Shown here piece by piece: positions 18,694 to 28,000 of a stretch of 64,000 bases of DNA. The position numbers and the translations under genes were made by a program. Within the stretch, counting starts at the first letter, position 1, and every line of letters starts with the position of its first letter. The notes beneath the pieces are model-generated. The model was not told where the DNA came from. It saw only the letters and a program-made list of their open reading frames with translations, and did no database searches. The DNA is from Pelosinus propionicus DSM 13327 (GTDB taxonomy: Bacteria > Bacillota > Negativicutes > DSM-13327): contig NZ_FOTS01000004.1 in assembly GCF_900114615.1 (NCBI RefSeq), positions 100,245 to 164,244 of the forward strand, in the 5' to 3' direction.

Positions 18694-18715
18694 ACCGTGG
18701 ATTAGTAACCACGGT
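18694..18715 (-). terminator. Second terminator hairpin in the rtcB leader
   Basis: The stem ACCGTGG/CCACGGT with an 8-base loop is followed on the minus strand by ATTTTTATG. It is in tandem with the terminator at 18763-18787. Confidence 0.65.
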
Positions 18716-18762
18716 TCAAATGTAAGGGCAAATTTCCTACCCTTAAGACTAAAATTAGCAAT

Positions 18763-18787
18763 AAAAAATACACGATAACACATCGTG
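18763..18787 (-). terminator. First terminator hairpin in the rtcB leader
   Basis: On the minus strand CACGAT-GTGTT-ATCGTG is followed by TATTTTTT. It lies about 120 bases upstream of the rtcB start, so full transcription of the operon requires read-through. Confidence 0.75.
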
Positions 18788-18908
18788 CATACCTGTTATA
18801 GCTAAATTCATTTACTTATTTCAGGTGACGGTTACTTCACAGCTAGTCAGACACAACTAATAAAGGGTCAAGAATCCCCACTCTCGTTGCCTCTGATCCT
18901 ATATTTAG

Positions 18909-18947
18909 TTATAAACCATTTACCTCAAAAGATATTCTAATAATCAT
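18909..18947 (-). CDS. Possible 12-aa leader peptide upstream of rtcB
   Basis: ATG with AAAGGA 11 bases upstream, encoding MIIRISFEVNGL then TAA. Its position between the promoter and the two terminator hairpins is what a translation-coupled attenuator would show, but no run of a single amino-acid codon is present. Confidence 0.3.
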   Translation of the reverse strand: MIIRISFEVNGL

Positions 18948-19003
18948 AACTAACACGTCCTTTCACCATACTGCCTATATATTGGTAAATCATAATCAAA
19001 TGT

Positions 19004-19032
19004 ATTATAGTTCAAATATTTTTCCATGTCAA
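19004..19032 (-). promoter_or_regulatory. Consensus sigma-A promoter of rtcB-prfH
   Basis: On the minus strand TTGACA (plus 19027-19032), a 17-base spacer and TATAAT (plus 19004-19009) match the consensus exactly. Such strong initiation together with two downstream terminators suggests control by attenuation rather than initiation. Confidence 0.85.
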
Positions 19033-19088
19033 TATTTTTAAAAAAGACGCAGGAACGATAGAAGATATAAAATATAGCCGTATTTTCA

Positions 19089-19418
19089 ATGGTAGGTATG
19101 CTGCAAGTAGGTTTTGGGGTATCAATAATAGAGGCTTCACCCCTACAGAATAATTCAGCATCTGTTTCACAACAATCCAATGACTCAAATCGGCGTCAAA
19201 ACCGTCCTTGCCTGGATAGAAATAGTGATAGAGAGCAACAACGGTATGATCTGGAACAAGCTCGACAAGGTCGGGAACGAATAGAGAATGAAAGACATGA
19301 AATTGAAATCAAACGACATCCAGATGAAGGCAGACGCGACTGGAAAGAACGTCAAAAAAAAGAAAATGAACGCCATGAAGAAAACATGAGGCGGATTGCC
19401 AACTTCATTCTTGGTTAG
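19089..19418 (+). CDS. Hypothetical small secreted or charged-coil protein, start uncertain
   Basis: 109 aa as given. A hydrophobic N-terminal part (VGMLQVGFGVSIIEASP) resembles the core of a signal peptide ending at a cleavage-like EASP, followed by a very charged, Arg/Glu-rich helical region (ERHEIEIKRHPDEGRRDWKERQ). There is no ribosome site before the first ATG and a stop lies 7 codons upstream, so the N-terminus may be truncated or frameshifted. A strong hairpin follows the stop directly, which supports a real gene. Confidence 0.45.
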   Translation: MVGMLQVGFGVSIIEASPLQNNSASVSQQSNDSNRRQNRPCLDRNSDREQQRYDLEQARQGRERIENERHEIEIKRHPDEGRRDWKERQKKENERHEENMRRIANFILG

Positions 19419-19423
19419 TCCAT

Positions 19424-19469
19424 ATAAGACCAGCCGTCGATCTTTAATTAGATAGACGACTGGTCTTAT
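19424..19469. terminator. Hairpin terminator
   Basis: ATAAGACCAG pairs with TGGTCTTAT and further with the interior (CGTC / GACG), starting 6 bases after the stop of the 109-aa gene. Confidence 0.65.
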
Positions 19470-19595
19470 GTAAGATCTATTAAAAGTTTTGCATTATGCT
19501 TGTTAGCAACGTAAGATATACCAGCTCCATATTGACGTATATTTATCATGAATCAGGCCAAAACTTAAAAATAAACAACTCTTAGGGGGATTCAT

Positions 19596-20129
19596 ATGAG
19601 CAATCAGACATTACTGTGGACAAGTTTCGTAATCTCTTGGCTATCTGTCATTTTCATAAAGAAAGAAAACCTTAAACGCTATATGCCTGTTGCATTATTG
19701 GGCGCACTACTGTCAACCATTGTCATAGAGACAGGCATTACTTTACATTGGTGGTCAACTAAGGAAACTGTCTTTCCATTTGTAAATATGCCGATATTTA
19801 TTTATGGCTCTTTCCTTGTTGGTATTCTTTGGATCTTTACATTTAGTTATAAACGCTTTTGGCTGTTTCTTGCCACAAATGCATGTATTGATCTCATTCT
19901 CATCATCCCATTAGATAATTGGTTTGTCAGGCGGGGTATTTTAGAATTGTATAATATAACTACCCTCCAAATGTTTCTGATGTCAATTGGACACGCCACC
20001 CTTTTATATTGCTATCAGCTTTGGCAGGAAGGCGAAGCCAGCCCGTTCAAAAGGCTGAATGTAAATCTATCACCTAATGTACAGTCTGCTGCCAGCAAGC
20101 CTCTTAGAGATGATAACGAAGAAGATTAA
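19596..20129 (+). CDS. Conserved five-helix membrane protein of unknown function
   Basis: 177 aa with GGGGG 7 bases upstream of the ATG. Hydrophobic segments lie near residues 3-20, 30-47, 65-85, 88-105 and 120-140, with a hydrophilic C-terminal tail (about 145-177). It resembles small uncharacterised membrane proteins common in Bacillota; no catalytic motif is seen. Monocistronic by spacing. Confidence 0.75.
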   Translation: MSNQTLLWTSFVISWLSVIFIKKENLKRYMPVALLGALLSTIVIETGITLHWWSTKETVFPFVNMPIFIYGSFLVGILWIFTFSYKRFWLFLATNACIDLILIIPLDNWFVRRGILELYNITTLQMFLMSIGHATLLYCYQLWQEGEASPFKRLNVNLSPNVQSAASKPLRDDNEED

Positions 20130-20162
20130 ATTCCTGCTCACATATAAAGCACAAGTAAAATG

Positions 20163-21389
20163 TCATGCAAGCTTTTCACTATATTCATCTTTTTTCAAAT
20201 TTTCCTGTTTATTTCTAATGAGATGATATCCATATATTACAGCAAACGCTGCTAAGAATACAATAGAGATTCGATACATAACAGCATAATTGGTATGGGT
20301 AGCAATCAGACCTAATAGTACGGCACCTACTGAATATCCCAAATCCAAAGATGATAAAAATGTGCCATTAGCAGCTCCTCTTCGTTCCGCAGGTGACCGG
20401 GCAATTGCCCATGCTTGCAGCGAAGGATGAGCCGCCCCATATCCTAATCCATAGAATAGTGAAGATACAATTAACATATACGTCGTAGTTGAATAAGACA
20501 GCATCAAGAGACCAGCGATCATAAGCACGATTCCTGGAACTATTACGAAAGCATGTCCCTTTCGATCAAATAATTTCCCGGCAAATGGGCGACTGATTAA
20601 AATCATTGAAACATGTCCAACAAAATAAATTCCAACATTTTGAATCCCGGTTTCTTGACCAAACAGCATAATGAAGCTCATAATTCCGCCAAAGGTGATT
20701 GAATGCAAAAAACATAAAAAAGCAGGAAGCAATGCGCTTTTCTCAAATAAATCATTCCAATGGACGCCTTTTGTAACACGCTTAGGCTTAATCTCTTTTT
20801 TTGCAGAATCCATTGAAATACCTTGCGTTAATAACATTCCACCTCCAACCAAAATGGTAGAGATCAGTAAAATAACATCAAAACTATAGCGCTTCATCGC
20901 CTCAATTCCAAGCACGGTTGCAAAAGAAGTTCCTAAAATAATTGACAATGCAAAATATCCGGTACCTTCTCCCCGCTGCTTAGGAGATACAATATCCGAC
21001 ATGATCGTTGCCAGTACGGTTGATGTCATCCCCCATCCGATTCCTTGGCAAAAGCGCAATACCAGTATAATGCCAATTCCTGAAGCCACAAAATAAGAAC
21101 AGTTGAAGACAATCAGGATGCTCATGCCTGCTATCAGCAATGGTCTTCTTCCAAATGTATCTGCTGCACTACCGCTAATGGAACGAACTATTAGAGCAGA
21201 AATTGAGACAACTGCAAAGGGAAGACTTGCTTGTAAATCAGTTCCGCCAATTTGTTTAATGTATAATGGAAAGGTCGGAATCAGCATTAAAATGCCTTGA
21301 TATATAAAAAAATTTCCAAATAGGAGTAATAAAAAACTTCTAGACCAAAGGGTTGCACTACTACGACTTTCGATATGTTTTATTTCCAT
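20163..21389 (-). CDS. MFS efflux transporter
   Basis: About 408 aa from the ATG at 21389, which has GGAGG 6 bases upstream; the upstream in-frame start lacks one. There are 12 predicted TM helices with motif A variants GSAADTFGRRPLLIAG and AGKLFDRKGHAFVIV in the two halves and the motif C-like RGEGTGYFALSIILG. It lies directly downstream of a marR gene, so it is probably a drug or metabolite exporter repressed by that MarR. Confidence 0.9.
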   Translation of the reverse strand: MEIKHIESRSSATLWSRSFLLLLFGNFFIYQGILMLIPTFPLYIKQIGGTDLQASLPFAVVSISALIVRSISGSAADTFGRRPLLIAGMSILIVFNCSYFVASGIGIILVLRFCQGIGWGMTSTVLATIMSDIVSPKQRGEGTGYFALSIILGTSFATVLGIEAMKRYSFDVILLISTILVGGGMLLTQGISMDSAKKEIKPKRVTKGVHWNDLFEKSALLPAFLCFLHSITFGGIMSFIMLFGQETGIQNVGIYFVGHVSMILISRPFAGKLFDRKGHAFVIVPGIVLMIAGLLMLSYSTTTYMLIVSSLFYGLGYGAAHPSLQAWAIARSPAERRGAANGTFLSSLDLGYSVGAVLLGLIATHTNYAVMYRISIVFLAAFAVIYGYHLIRNKQENLKKDEYSEKLA

Positions 21390-21439
21390 TGTATGCCTCC
21401 ATGTCAACCACATATTTAACTAAACTTTATTTTTGTGGC

Positions 21440-21880
21440 TTATATCGTGATGTTTTTGTCATATTCCTGCGCATTTTGAAAAATGTTCTTTAACAGCATT
21501 GTTAATTCTTTCTGCTTTTCCTCGGATAAATCATTCAAAATAGCACTCCTATGATGTCCTACGATTTCTCTCCATATAAGGCATTGATCCACTGCCTCTT
21601 GACTTAGTGTAACTTTTTTTTCTCTTTTATCAGTACCTGCCATCCGCATGATTAGACCCTTTTTCTCTAATTTGACTAAACTTTTAGATACTGCAGGCGG
21701 TTCAATATTTAAATAGCTTGCTAACTCTCCTTGAGTCATTGATCCCTTCTCTTTTAGCGTTGTAATAATCGACCATTCAGAACTATAGATCCCAAGAGGC
21801 TCTAACCTTTTATTTAAACCTTTGGAAATAATACGAACCGTTTGAAAGAGTTGATGTAATAATACTTCAGAGTTTTCCAT
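21440..21880 (-). CDS. MarR-family repressor
   Basis: About 146 aa from the ATG at 21880 (GGGTGAG upstream). A winged helix is seen in QGELASYLNIEPPAVSKSLVKLEKKGLI and the wing MAGTDKREKKVTLS. It is cotranscribed with the MFS gene 50 bases downstream. A perfect palindrome upstream is the likely autoregulatory operator. Confidence 0.9.
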   Translation of the reverse strand: MENSEVLLHQLFQTVRIISKGLNKRLEPLGIYSSEWSIITTLKEKGSMTQGELASYLNIEPPAVSKSLVKLEKKGLIMRMAGTDKREKKVTLSQEAVDQCLIWREIVGHHRSAILNDLSEEKQKELTMLLKNIFQNAQEYDKNITI

Positions 21881-21903
21881 ATTTCTCACCCTTCTTTACA
21901 TTC

Positions 21904-21925
21904 AATAGTTAACTAGTTAACTATT
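21904..21925. promoter_or_regulatory. Perfect 22-bp palindrome, MarR operator
   Basis: The palindrome is centred on AACTAGTT, each half reading AATAGTTAACT. It begins 24 bases upstream of the marR start. The length and symmetry are typical of MarR-dimer sites. Confidence 0.78.
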
Positions 21926-22261
21926 TTTCAATTATATATTCCGCAGATTTATTTGTCAAATAGATCTGCAATGAATACTAGCATTTTCTATTGTTTTCGC
22001 ACTGATTGGATACAGTATAATCCCTGCAATTATTACAATACAATTATTCGCTAAAACGAGCATAAGGATTCGTTTAGAATTGTCATGCCACTGGTTTTAA
22101 CCAAAGTCATTTTACAAACTGCTTCAAACAATATCTAGAAGTTACGCCTGACAGCATGCTAAAGGGTTTGAACGGTTATACCAAAAGAAGCAAGGAAGGA
22201 GGGATACTAGCCACCACTTCCTGCTTCTTTGAAGTAAACTAATCAGGAGTAGTGGAGACAC
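21926..22261. other. Intergenic stretch without a recognised gene
   Basis: About 335 bases of AT-rich sequence between the marR promoter region and the end of the ketopantoate reductase gene. I see no ORF with a ribosome site, no RNA family and no strong terminator. Confidence 0.5.
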
Positions 22262-23185
22262 CTATCCCTGTATTTTACGTTTGAGTGCTTCATATGCTTT
22301 GCAGCTCACGGGAACTTTTACCCCGCATGCTGCTGCAAGACGGCATATTTCACCACCAAACATTTCAACTTCACTGGTAACCCCCGCTTGGATGTCTCTT
22401 TTAAGAGAACTAGTGCCTTCATCTTTCATGACCCACATAATTTTCATACTTCGCTCAACGATGTCTTCGGGTTGAGAAATTCCAAGTGCTTTAGCAACCT
22501 TGGCCGTTTCCTCCGCTAGGGTTCGTACCATTTGAACTTTCTCAGAGTCAGCACGCAACTCCCCAGCATTGATTCCATAAAGGGCCGTCACAACAGAAAA
22601 AGCACAATTAAAATTATACTTTGCCCAAATATCAGCCTCCGCATCAGGACTCACTACACATTCTATACCACTTTTCTGTAAAATATTTGCCAATTGCCGT
22701 AAATTTGTTTCTGCTTTTGAGTCTAAATTTTCGCTTCCAACAATGATTTTATTATACTTGTCCTTTTGCTCAATGACTCCTGGCGCAATCGCTTCTGACG
22801 TCACGTAAATACAACCATCTAAAACAATACCTTTACCAAGTAAACTTTTGAGTTTGCGACTGCTGCTCACACCGTTGAGTAGTGGTATAACTAGCGTGTT
22901 GTCTCCGACCATAGGCATAATAGACTGATAAGCCGTTTCAATGGAATAACCTTTTACACAAACGAATACTGCGTCAACATTACCAATCTCAGATCCATCC
23001 TGGGTAATCATTCGAGGTTGTACAACAAAAGAGCCATGTAGATCACTATGCACCTGCAATCCTTTCGTACGTATCTTTTCCAGTGTTGCACCGCGTGCTA
23101 AATACGATATATTTTCTCCCGCTCTTGCCAATAGCCCTCCGATATATCCGCCGATTCCCCCTATGCCAATCACTGCTAATTTCAA
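22262..23185 (-). CDS. panE: 2-dehydropantoate 2-reductase family (ketopantoate reductase)
   Basis: About 307 aa. I choose the TTG at 23185 because AAGGAG lies 9 bases upstream and the product then starts MKLAVIGIGGIGGYIGG; the ATG at 23194 directly abuts the ribosome site. It has a Rossmann GxGxxG at the N-terminus, catalytic Lys in a DIWAKYNFNCAFSVVTALY context, and C-terminal QAGVTSEVEMFGGEI. It reduces ketopantoate to pantoate with NADPH, but paralogues of this family act on other ketoacids, so panE is provisional. Cotranscribed with the DMT transporter upstream. Confidence 0.85.
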   Translation of the reverse strand: MKLAVIGIGGIGGYIGGLLARAGENISYLARGATLEKIRTKGLQVHSDLHGSFVVQPRMITQDGSEIGNVDAVFVCVKGYSIETAYQSIMPMVGDNTLVIPLLNGVSSSRKLKSLLGKGIVLDGCIYVTSEAIAPGVIEQKDKYNKIIVGSENLDSKAETNLRQLANILQKSGIECVVSPDAEADIWAKYNFNCAFSVVTALYGINAGELRADSEKVQMVRTLAEETAKVAKALGISQPEDIVERSMKIMWVMKDEGTSSLKRDIQAGVTSEVEMFGGEICRLAAACGVKVPVSCKAYEALKRKIQG

Positions 23186-23213
23186 TTCCAACATCTCCTT
23201 TTAAAAAATCATA

Positions 23214-24164
23214 CTAAGAATTCTCACAAGCGACATTTTTGATCGGTGAAGCTGTGCAATTAATTATAATAATACTAATCAAAATCATGATTCCACCTAT
23301 AATTTGAGCTGGGAAAATGCTTTCTGCTAATAAAAAATGACCGCTAAGCACGCCAATAATTGACATCAGGTTTAGATAAAGTGTTGTGATTGTAACATCA
23401 AGTTTACTTAAAGCATAGATATATAAAAAATAACCGAGAGCAGAGCAGCAAATCCCAAGATATAAAATATTCCCCAGAGCATTCCATGAAAATAAATGCC
23501 ATTGATGATATTCAAACAAGGAAAGAGGAATTAAAAACAAGGTACCAAACAAAGTTTGGTAGGTCGTCAAAAATAAACCCGAGTATTTACCATTCAGTGA
23601 TTTATTAAGCAGTGTATACAAGGACCAGGAAAGCATAGCCCCAACAATGCAGAGATTCCCAAGAAAAGTCTGAGAAGAAAAGTCTAGTTTCCCATTAGCT
23701 GTAATTGCCAAATACGCTCCAGACATTGCGCCTATAATTCCGATGGATTGGATCAGCGGCAATTTTGTCTTAAAGACAAGCACATCCAATGCAATCGCAA
23801 GAATTGGAATGATCGCCGTAATCAAAGCAGCACTTGACGCTGTGGTGAGACTAATTCCCGTATTTTCAAGATAAAAATATAGAGTTATACCGAAGAACCC
23901 TGCAATCGTCATTTTTCCCAAATCACAGCGTTGTAGCTTAGCAGCTGGTTCTTTCTTCTTTGTAAGTAAAAATAAAATTGTACTGGCAATCATGAAACGT
24001 AACAAGGCTAATGTAATCGGAGGCACTTCACTTACCGCGGTTTTGATACTGATAAATGACATGCCCCACAAAGTGACTGTAACAAGCATTGCCAGATTGG
24101 CAAGAATTTTATCAGCCGCAAGAAGTTTCATGTTGGTTTTAACTTTTTCTAAGAATATTTGCAT
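23214..24164 (-). CDS. EamA/DMT-family transporter
   Basis: 316 aa with ten TM segments forming two EamA repeats (about 20-150 and 165-300). Typical patterns are WGMSFISIKTAVSEVPPITLALLRF and, in repeat 2, AMLSWSLYTLLNKSL. GGAGG lies 13 bases ahead of the first ATG. Paired with the ketopantoate reductase-like gene, it may export or import a related organic acid. Confidence 0.88.
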   Translation of the reverse strand: MQIFLEKVKTNMKLLAADKILANLAMLVTVTLWGMSFISIKTAVSEVPPITLALLRFMIASTILFLLTKKKEPAAKLQRCDLGKMTIAGFFGITLYFYLENTGISLTTASSAALITAIIPILAIALDVLVFKTKLPLIQSIGIIGAMSGAYLAITANGKLDFSSQTFLGNLCIVGAMLSWSLYTLLNKSLNGKYSGLFLTTYQTLFGTLFLIPLSLFEYHQWHLFSWNALGNILYLGICCSALGYFLYIYALSKLDVTITTLYLNLMSIIGVLSGHFLLAESIFPAQIIGGIMILISIIIINCTASPIKNVACENS

Positions 24165-24353
24165 TGATTTTTTTCTTCCTCCAAAGCGCGAATTTACTTC
24201 TCGAAAATCTATCTAGATGAGATAAATGTTTATCATCACTCTTAAAGTTACTATTAGACTTATGTATTAGCATATTAAAACGAATTGGCATTGTCAATAA
24301 AGGGTTTTTCTATTACAAACTATTTTCATACTGCATTTCCGATACGATAAAAA

Positions 24354-24386
24354 TAAAAAAACCACCTACCGGTAAGATAGACGGTT
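24354..24386 (-). terminator. Terminator of the small zinc-ribbon gene
   Basis: On the minus strand an imperfect hairpin (AACC..CTATC / GGTAG..GGTT) is followed by TTTTTTTATTTTT. Confidence 0.65.
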
Positions 24387-24389
24387 CTT

Positions 24390-24497
24390 TTACTTATTAG
24401 ATATTTGTACTTTTACTTTTTTGCCGCAATTGGGGCATTTGCCTCTGCCTTGAGGACTAAGAATAACGCTGCATCCGCATTGAGTATGAACCAACAA
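24390..24497 (-). CDS. 35-aa zinc-ribbon microprotein
   Basis: TTG start at 24497 with AAGGAGG 8 bases upstream. The protein begins MLVHTQCGCSVILS and continues with KCPNCGKKVKVQ, giving a CxC...CxxC pattern that suits one structural zinc. A terminator follows immediately, so it is an independent gene. Function unknown. Confidence 0.72.
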   Translation of the reverse strand: MLVHTQCGCSVILSPQGRGKCPNCGKKVKVQISNK

Positions 24498-24509
24498 GTA
24501 CAACACCTC

Positions 24510-25099
24510 CTTGGAGATTACTAAAATAGCATCTGCTATTGGATTTATTATACTACAAAATTATTAAATAATGTTGTTAGCATCTTGTTAATTTTTTAAA
24601 GACAAAACAGAACGATATAGACATGGATACTAGCGGTAGTCGATTTCTCTCTGTCGCTTCTATACCGATCTGCCATTTTACATATTAAAATAAATATGTG
24701 ACAAAATTGTGACGAAAATATATCAGTCTATTTTATTAAAGATAAACGACTTAATATAATCTCAATGCGCTAAATTTACTTAACTACTTGACCTCTATGC
24801 GATTTGGTAAATATTATAAAAAACAAATTCACTTTTACTAGTTTTTTGAAGGAATATAAAAAACTCCGACGAATTTTTACAATAAAATCCTTTAATTACA
24901 TTTTTATACTTAAATATTTCTTTGATAATTTTACAAAAAATTATCAGAATCTCAATTGCCTACAGCTTATGACAATGATAATCTTTCTTATCCTACCTAT
25001 GAGCTTGTATGTCCAACATTATGAAAAAGCACACCTTAATGTCAGGTAGAATTTCGTAATTGATCACGAATTAGTACCATTTACTGGGAGGAATGATTT
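24510..25099. other. AT-rich upstream region of the carbamoyltransferase gene
   Basis: About 590 bases, very AT-rich. Nothing beyond possible promoters is seen; an 81-codon frame at 24804-25049 has no ribosome site and low-complexity composition. GGGAGG lies just before the next gene. Confidence 0.5.
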
Positions 25100-28000
25100 A
25101 TGGCAACTTCGAATGACCCAATGTATCATTTAGGAATCAACTTAGGGCATGACCGTTCAGCAGCAATCGTAAGTAAAGGTAAAATTGAAATTGCAATACA
25201 GCAAGAACGACTAGATAGGACAAAAAACAGTATCGGCTTTTTACATCAATCATTAGGAGATTGTAGAAACATTCAAATTCCCCATGAAGCAATTCAATAT
25301 TGCCTACGAAAACACAATATTAAAATAAATGATCTTTCTAGTATTACAGCCAATATGCCTGGAATAGATTATTCAAAAGACATCTTGGAAAGAATCTTCC
25401 CAAAAGAATTCTCTGATAAAATCTGTATGATTCCAAGTCATCATTTATCTCATGCTTACTCTGCCTACTGGCCATCTGGTTTTGAAGATGCAATTATTCT
25501 CGTTGCCGACGCTTCAGGCAGTGCTGACAAAGAGGGTTTTACAGAATCATATAGCTTGTATATTGCAAATGGTACCGAGATAAAATTGTTGCATAGTGAA
25601 AAGGTAAAAGCATATTTGGCTTCACTTTCCACCCTTGGTTCTATATATGAGTTGATTACAAAATTGGCTGGTTTTTCAACTACTATTGGAGAAAATCTTG
25701 CAATACCAGAGGCAGGAAAACTTATGGGACTAGCTCCCTATGGAACTTATTGCGATCAATGGCATAAGTGGCTGCATACTAAACCAGAAAGTTACAGTAT
25801 CAATATTTCTGCCTATGACTTGTTTCTAGAGGTAGAGGCATTAAAGAAATTATATGATGATGGTAAAGGAAAGGCTTACCTTAGACCATATATTGTAGAT
25901 TTGGCATATAAGATTCAATCCGAATTAGAAAAGGCATTGTTACATATTGTTGAACTTGCAATTAAGCAAACAAACTGTAAAAAGCTTTGCTGTGCAGGAG
26001 GAGTGGCTTTAAATTCAGTTGTCAATTATAAACTTCTAACAAAACTTAATTTAGAAGATATCTTTATTTTCCCTGCAGCTGGAGATGCAGGTATCGCTGC
26101 AGGGAATGCACTTTGGGCATATCATACTATCGAAAAAGGTAACCTTCGCCCCAAACTGGAGAAAGCAGCTCTTGGAAGAGAGTATACGGAAAATGAAATC
26201 GAATCAGCTCTTCATAAATTCGAAAATGAAATCATTGTAGAAAAACTTTCTTATCATAGCATGGTTGCAACGTGTGCAGTGCAGATGTCCAAAGGTAATA
26301 TCATTGCAAGGTTTGAAGGCGGATCAGAGTTTGGCCCAAGAGCGCTAGGGCATCGATCCATCATTGCTGATCCAACTTTTAAAAAAATGAAAGACATCGT
26401 GAATTATAGAGTGAAATTCAGAGAAGCTTTTAGACCATTTGCACCCGTAATACCTTTGGAAGAAATATCTACAGTATTTGAGCAAACTGTAGCATGCCCA
26501 TTCATGCTATTAGTTGCTACTATCAAAAAACAATACCATGATCAAATTCCTTCTGTTACTCACCATGATGGTACAGGTAGGGTTCAAACCGTTACATCGG
26601 AACATAACATTTTTTTTTATGATTTGTGTTACAGCATGGTTAAAGAAAGAGAGGGTTGTCCTGTTATTTTAAATACAAGCTTCAATATAGCTGGTCAACC
26701 GATTATTGAAACACCAGAAGAAGCAATCAGTACTTTTCTTGCGACTGATATCGATTTTCTTAGTCTTGAAAATTATTGGATCAAGAAAAAGCATTCACCT
26801 GTATTAAGTTATGAAGAGCATTTGGTTCAATTGCAGGAACCTGAATATCCTCATGGTTTAGCAGAAGCAAGAATCAATGTTACTAGCTTAATGAATATGC
26901 TAGATAAAGCAATTTTTTATGGCAACACAGAGGACTCTTATTGGTCAATAAATGAATTAAAAAAGATTTCTTCCCTGGGAGCGATATATAAGGAAACATC
27001 GGTTCTCTTTGCTAAGAATCCACTTGGCCGCCATTTTTCAGCACAATTAAGTAAAGATCTACTGCTCTTATTGGATCCACTGGGAATGTCAGAAATAAAA
27101 GATTTAACTGACCGAATTCCTTCAAAATACTATACATATGAAGAAATACGCCTAATAATGCTTTGTTATAAAGGCACAGAAGCCGAACTTGAAGAATTGA
27201 GGCTAGAGTTAAGCTTATCTGAAAAGGCCTTTAGAGCAAGATTAGAGTGGGCCTACAAGCAGTTCAATAGGTATAACTTGCCTTATAAGATGCTAAGAAG
27301 TGAAAGTGACAGTACCAATTGTAAACCTACAAAGATGACTCTGGGACAGTTTGCCGATGAATCTTTTCATTTATACAATATGCTTAAACAATTTAATGCT
27401 AGTCTTACAATGTATGGCTATTCAGAAAGTAATATTTGTAAATTACTTGATATTGAGACCCTACAAAGTATCGAGCCAACTTATATCCATTACTATAATA
27501 AGCATCAACTTGGTCAAGGAACACTAGAAGACTTGCTCAGATTATTTTTGCTGCGCGATTCTTTAAGCAAAGAAAGAATTATAGAAATGCTCGGAGAGCA
27601 TTGTTTCCAGAATCTTTGTAACTTAGGGATCATTATTTCAAGGGGACATTCCTTTGCCTCAAGAGTTGACATCTATTGTGTGAATGATTTTTTTATTGCT
27701 ACCGACCATCGATACATGATTTATGAGGAAGACATGATTCAAGAAAATCCAGTTATGTATATTGGGATGGATAGTTTAGGTTTGGTACATACGGTACCGA
27801 AATATCCATCAAAAAATACACTTGATTTATGTACTGGATCTGGCATCCAGGCAATTACAGCCAGCTGCTATTCAAAGAAAGTTGTGGGAATAGACATCAA
27901 TCCACGGGCTATACGTTTTGCCAGATTTAATGCACAACTTAATGGAATATCAAATATAACATTTGCTGAAGGTAATCTTTACACACCTATTGGTAAGGAA

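Larger units (their letters stand above)
18643..18996 (-). ncRNA. Structured 5' leader of rtcB-prfH, candidate attenuator
   Basis: A consensus promoter at 19004-19032 predicts a start near 18996, giving about 350 untranslated bases before rtcB. Within it are a 12-codon ORF at 18909-18947 (ribosome site AAAGGA), several mutually compatible helices (for example GTGA/TCAC near 18825-18840 and TAGCT/AGCTA closing a domain) and two successive terminator-like hairpins. I do not recognise a known riboswitch class. Attenuation or antitermination control is inferred. Confidence 0.6.

Noticed and set aside
18840..18900. tRNA-like or Y-RNA-like element opposite the rtcB leader
   Set aside because: A T-arm-like GGGTCAAGAATCCC occurs on the plus strand, but no D arm, anticodon arm or acceptor stem could be matched.
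18950..19180. 76-codon minus-strand frame covering the rtcB promoter
   Set aside because: It contains the consensus promoter and no ribosome site; it is antisense to the 109-aa gene.
24804..25049. 81-codon plus-strand frame upstream of the carbamoyltransferase
   Set aside because: Low-complexity, Phe/Lys/Asn-rich product of AT-rich DNA, no ribosome site and no recognisable domain.
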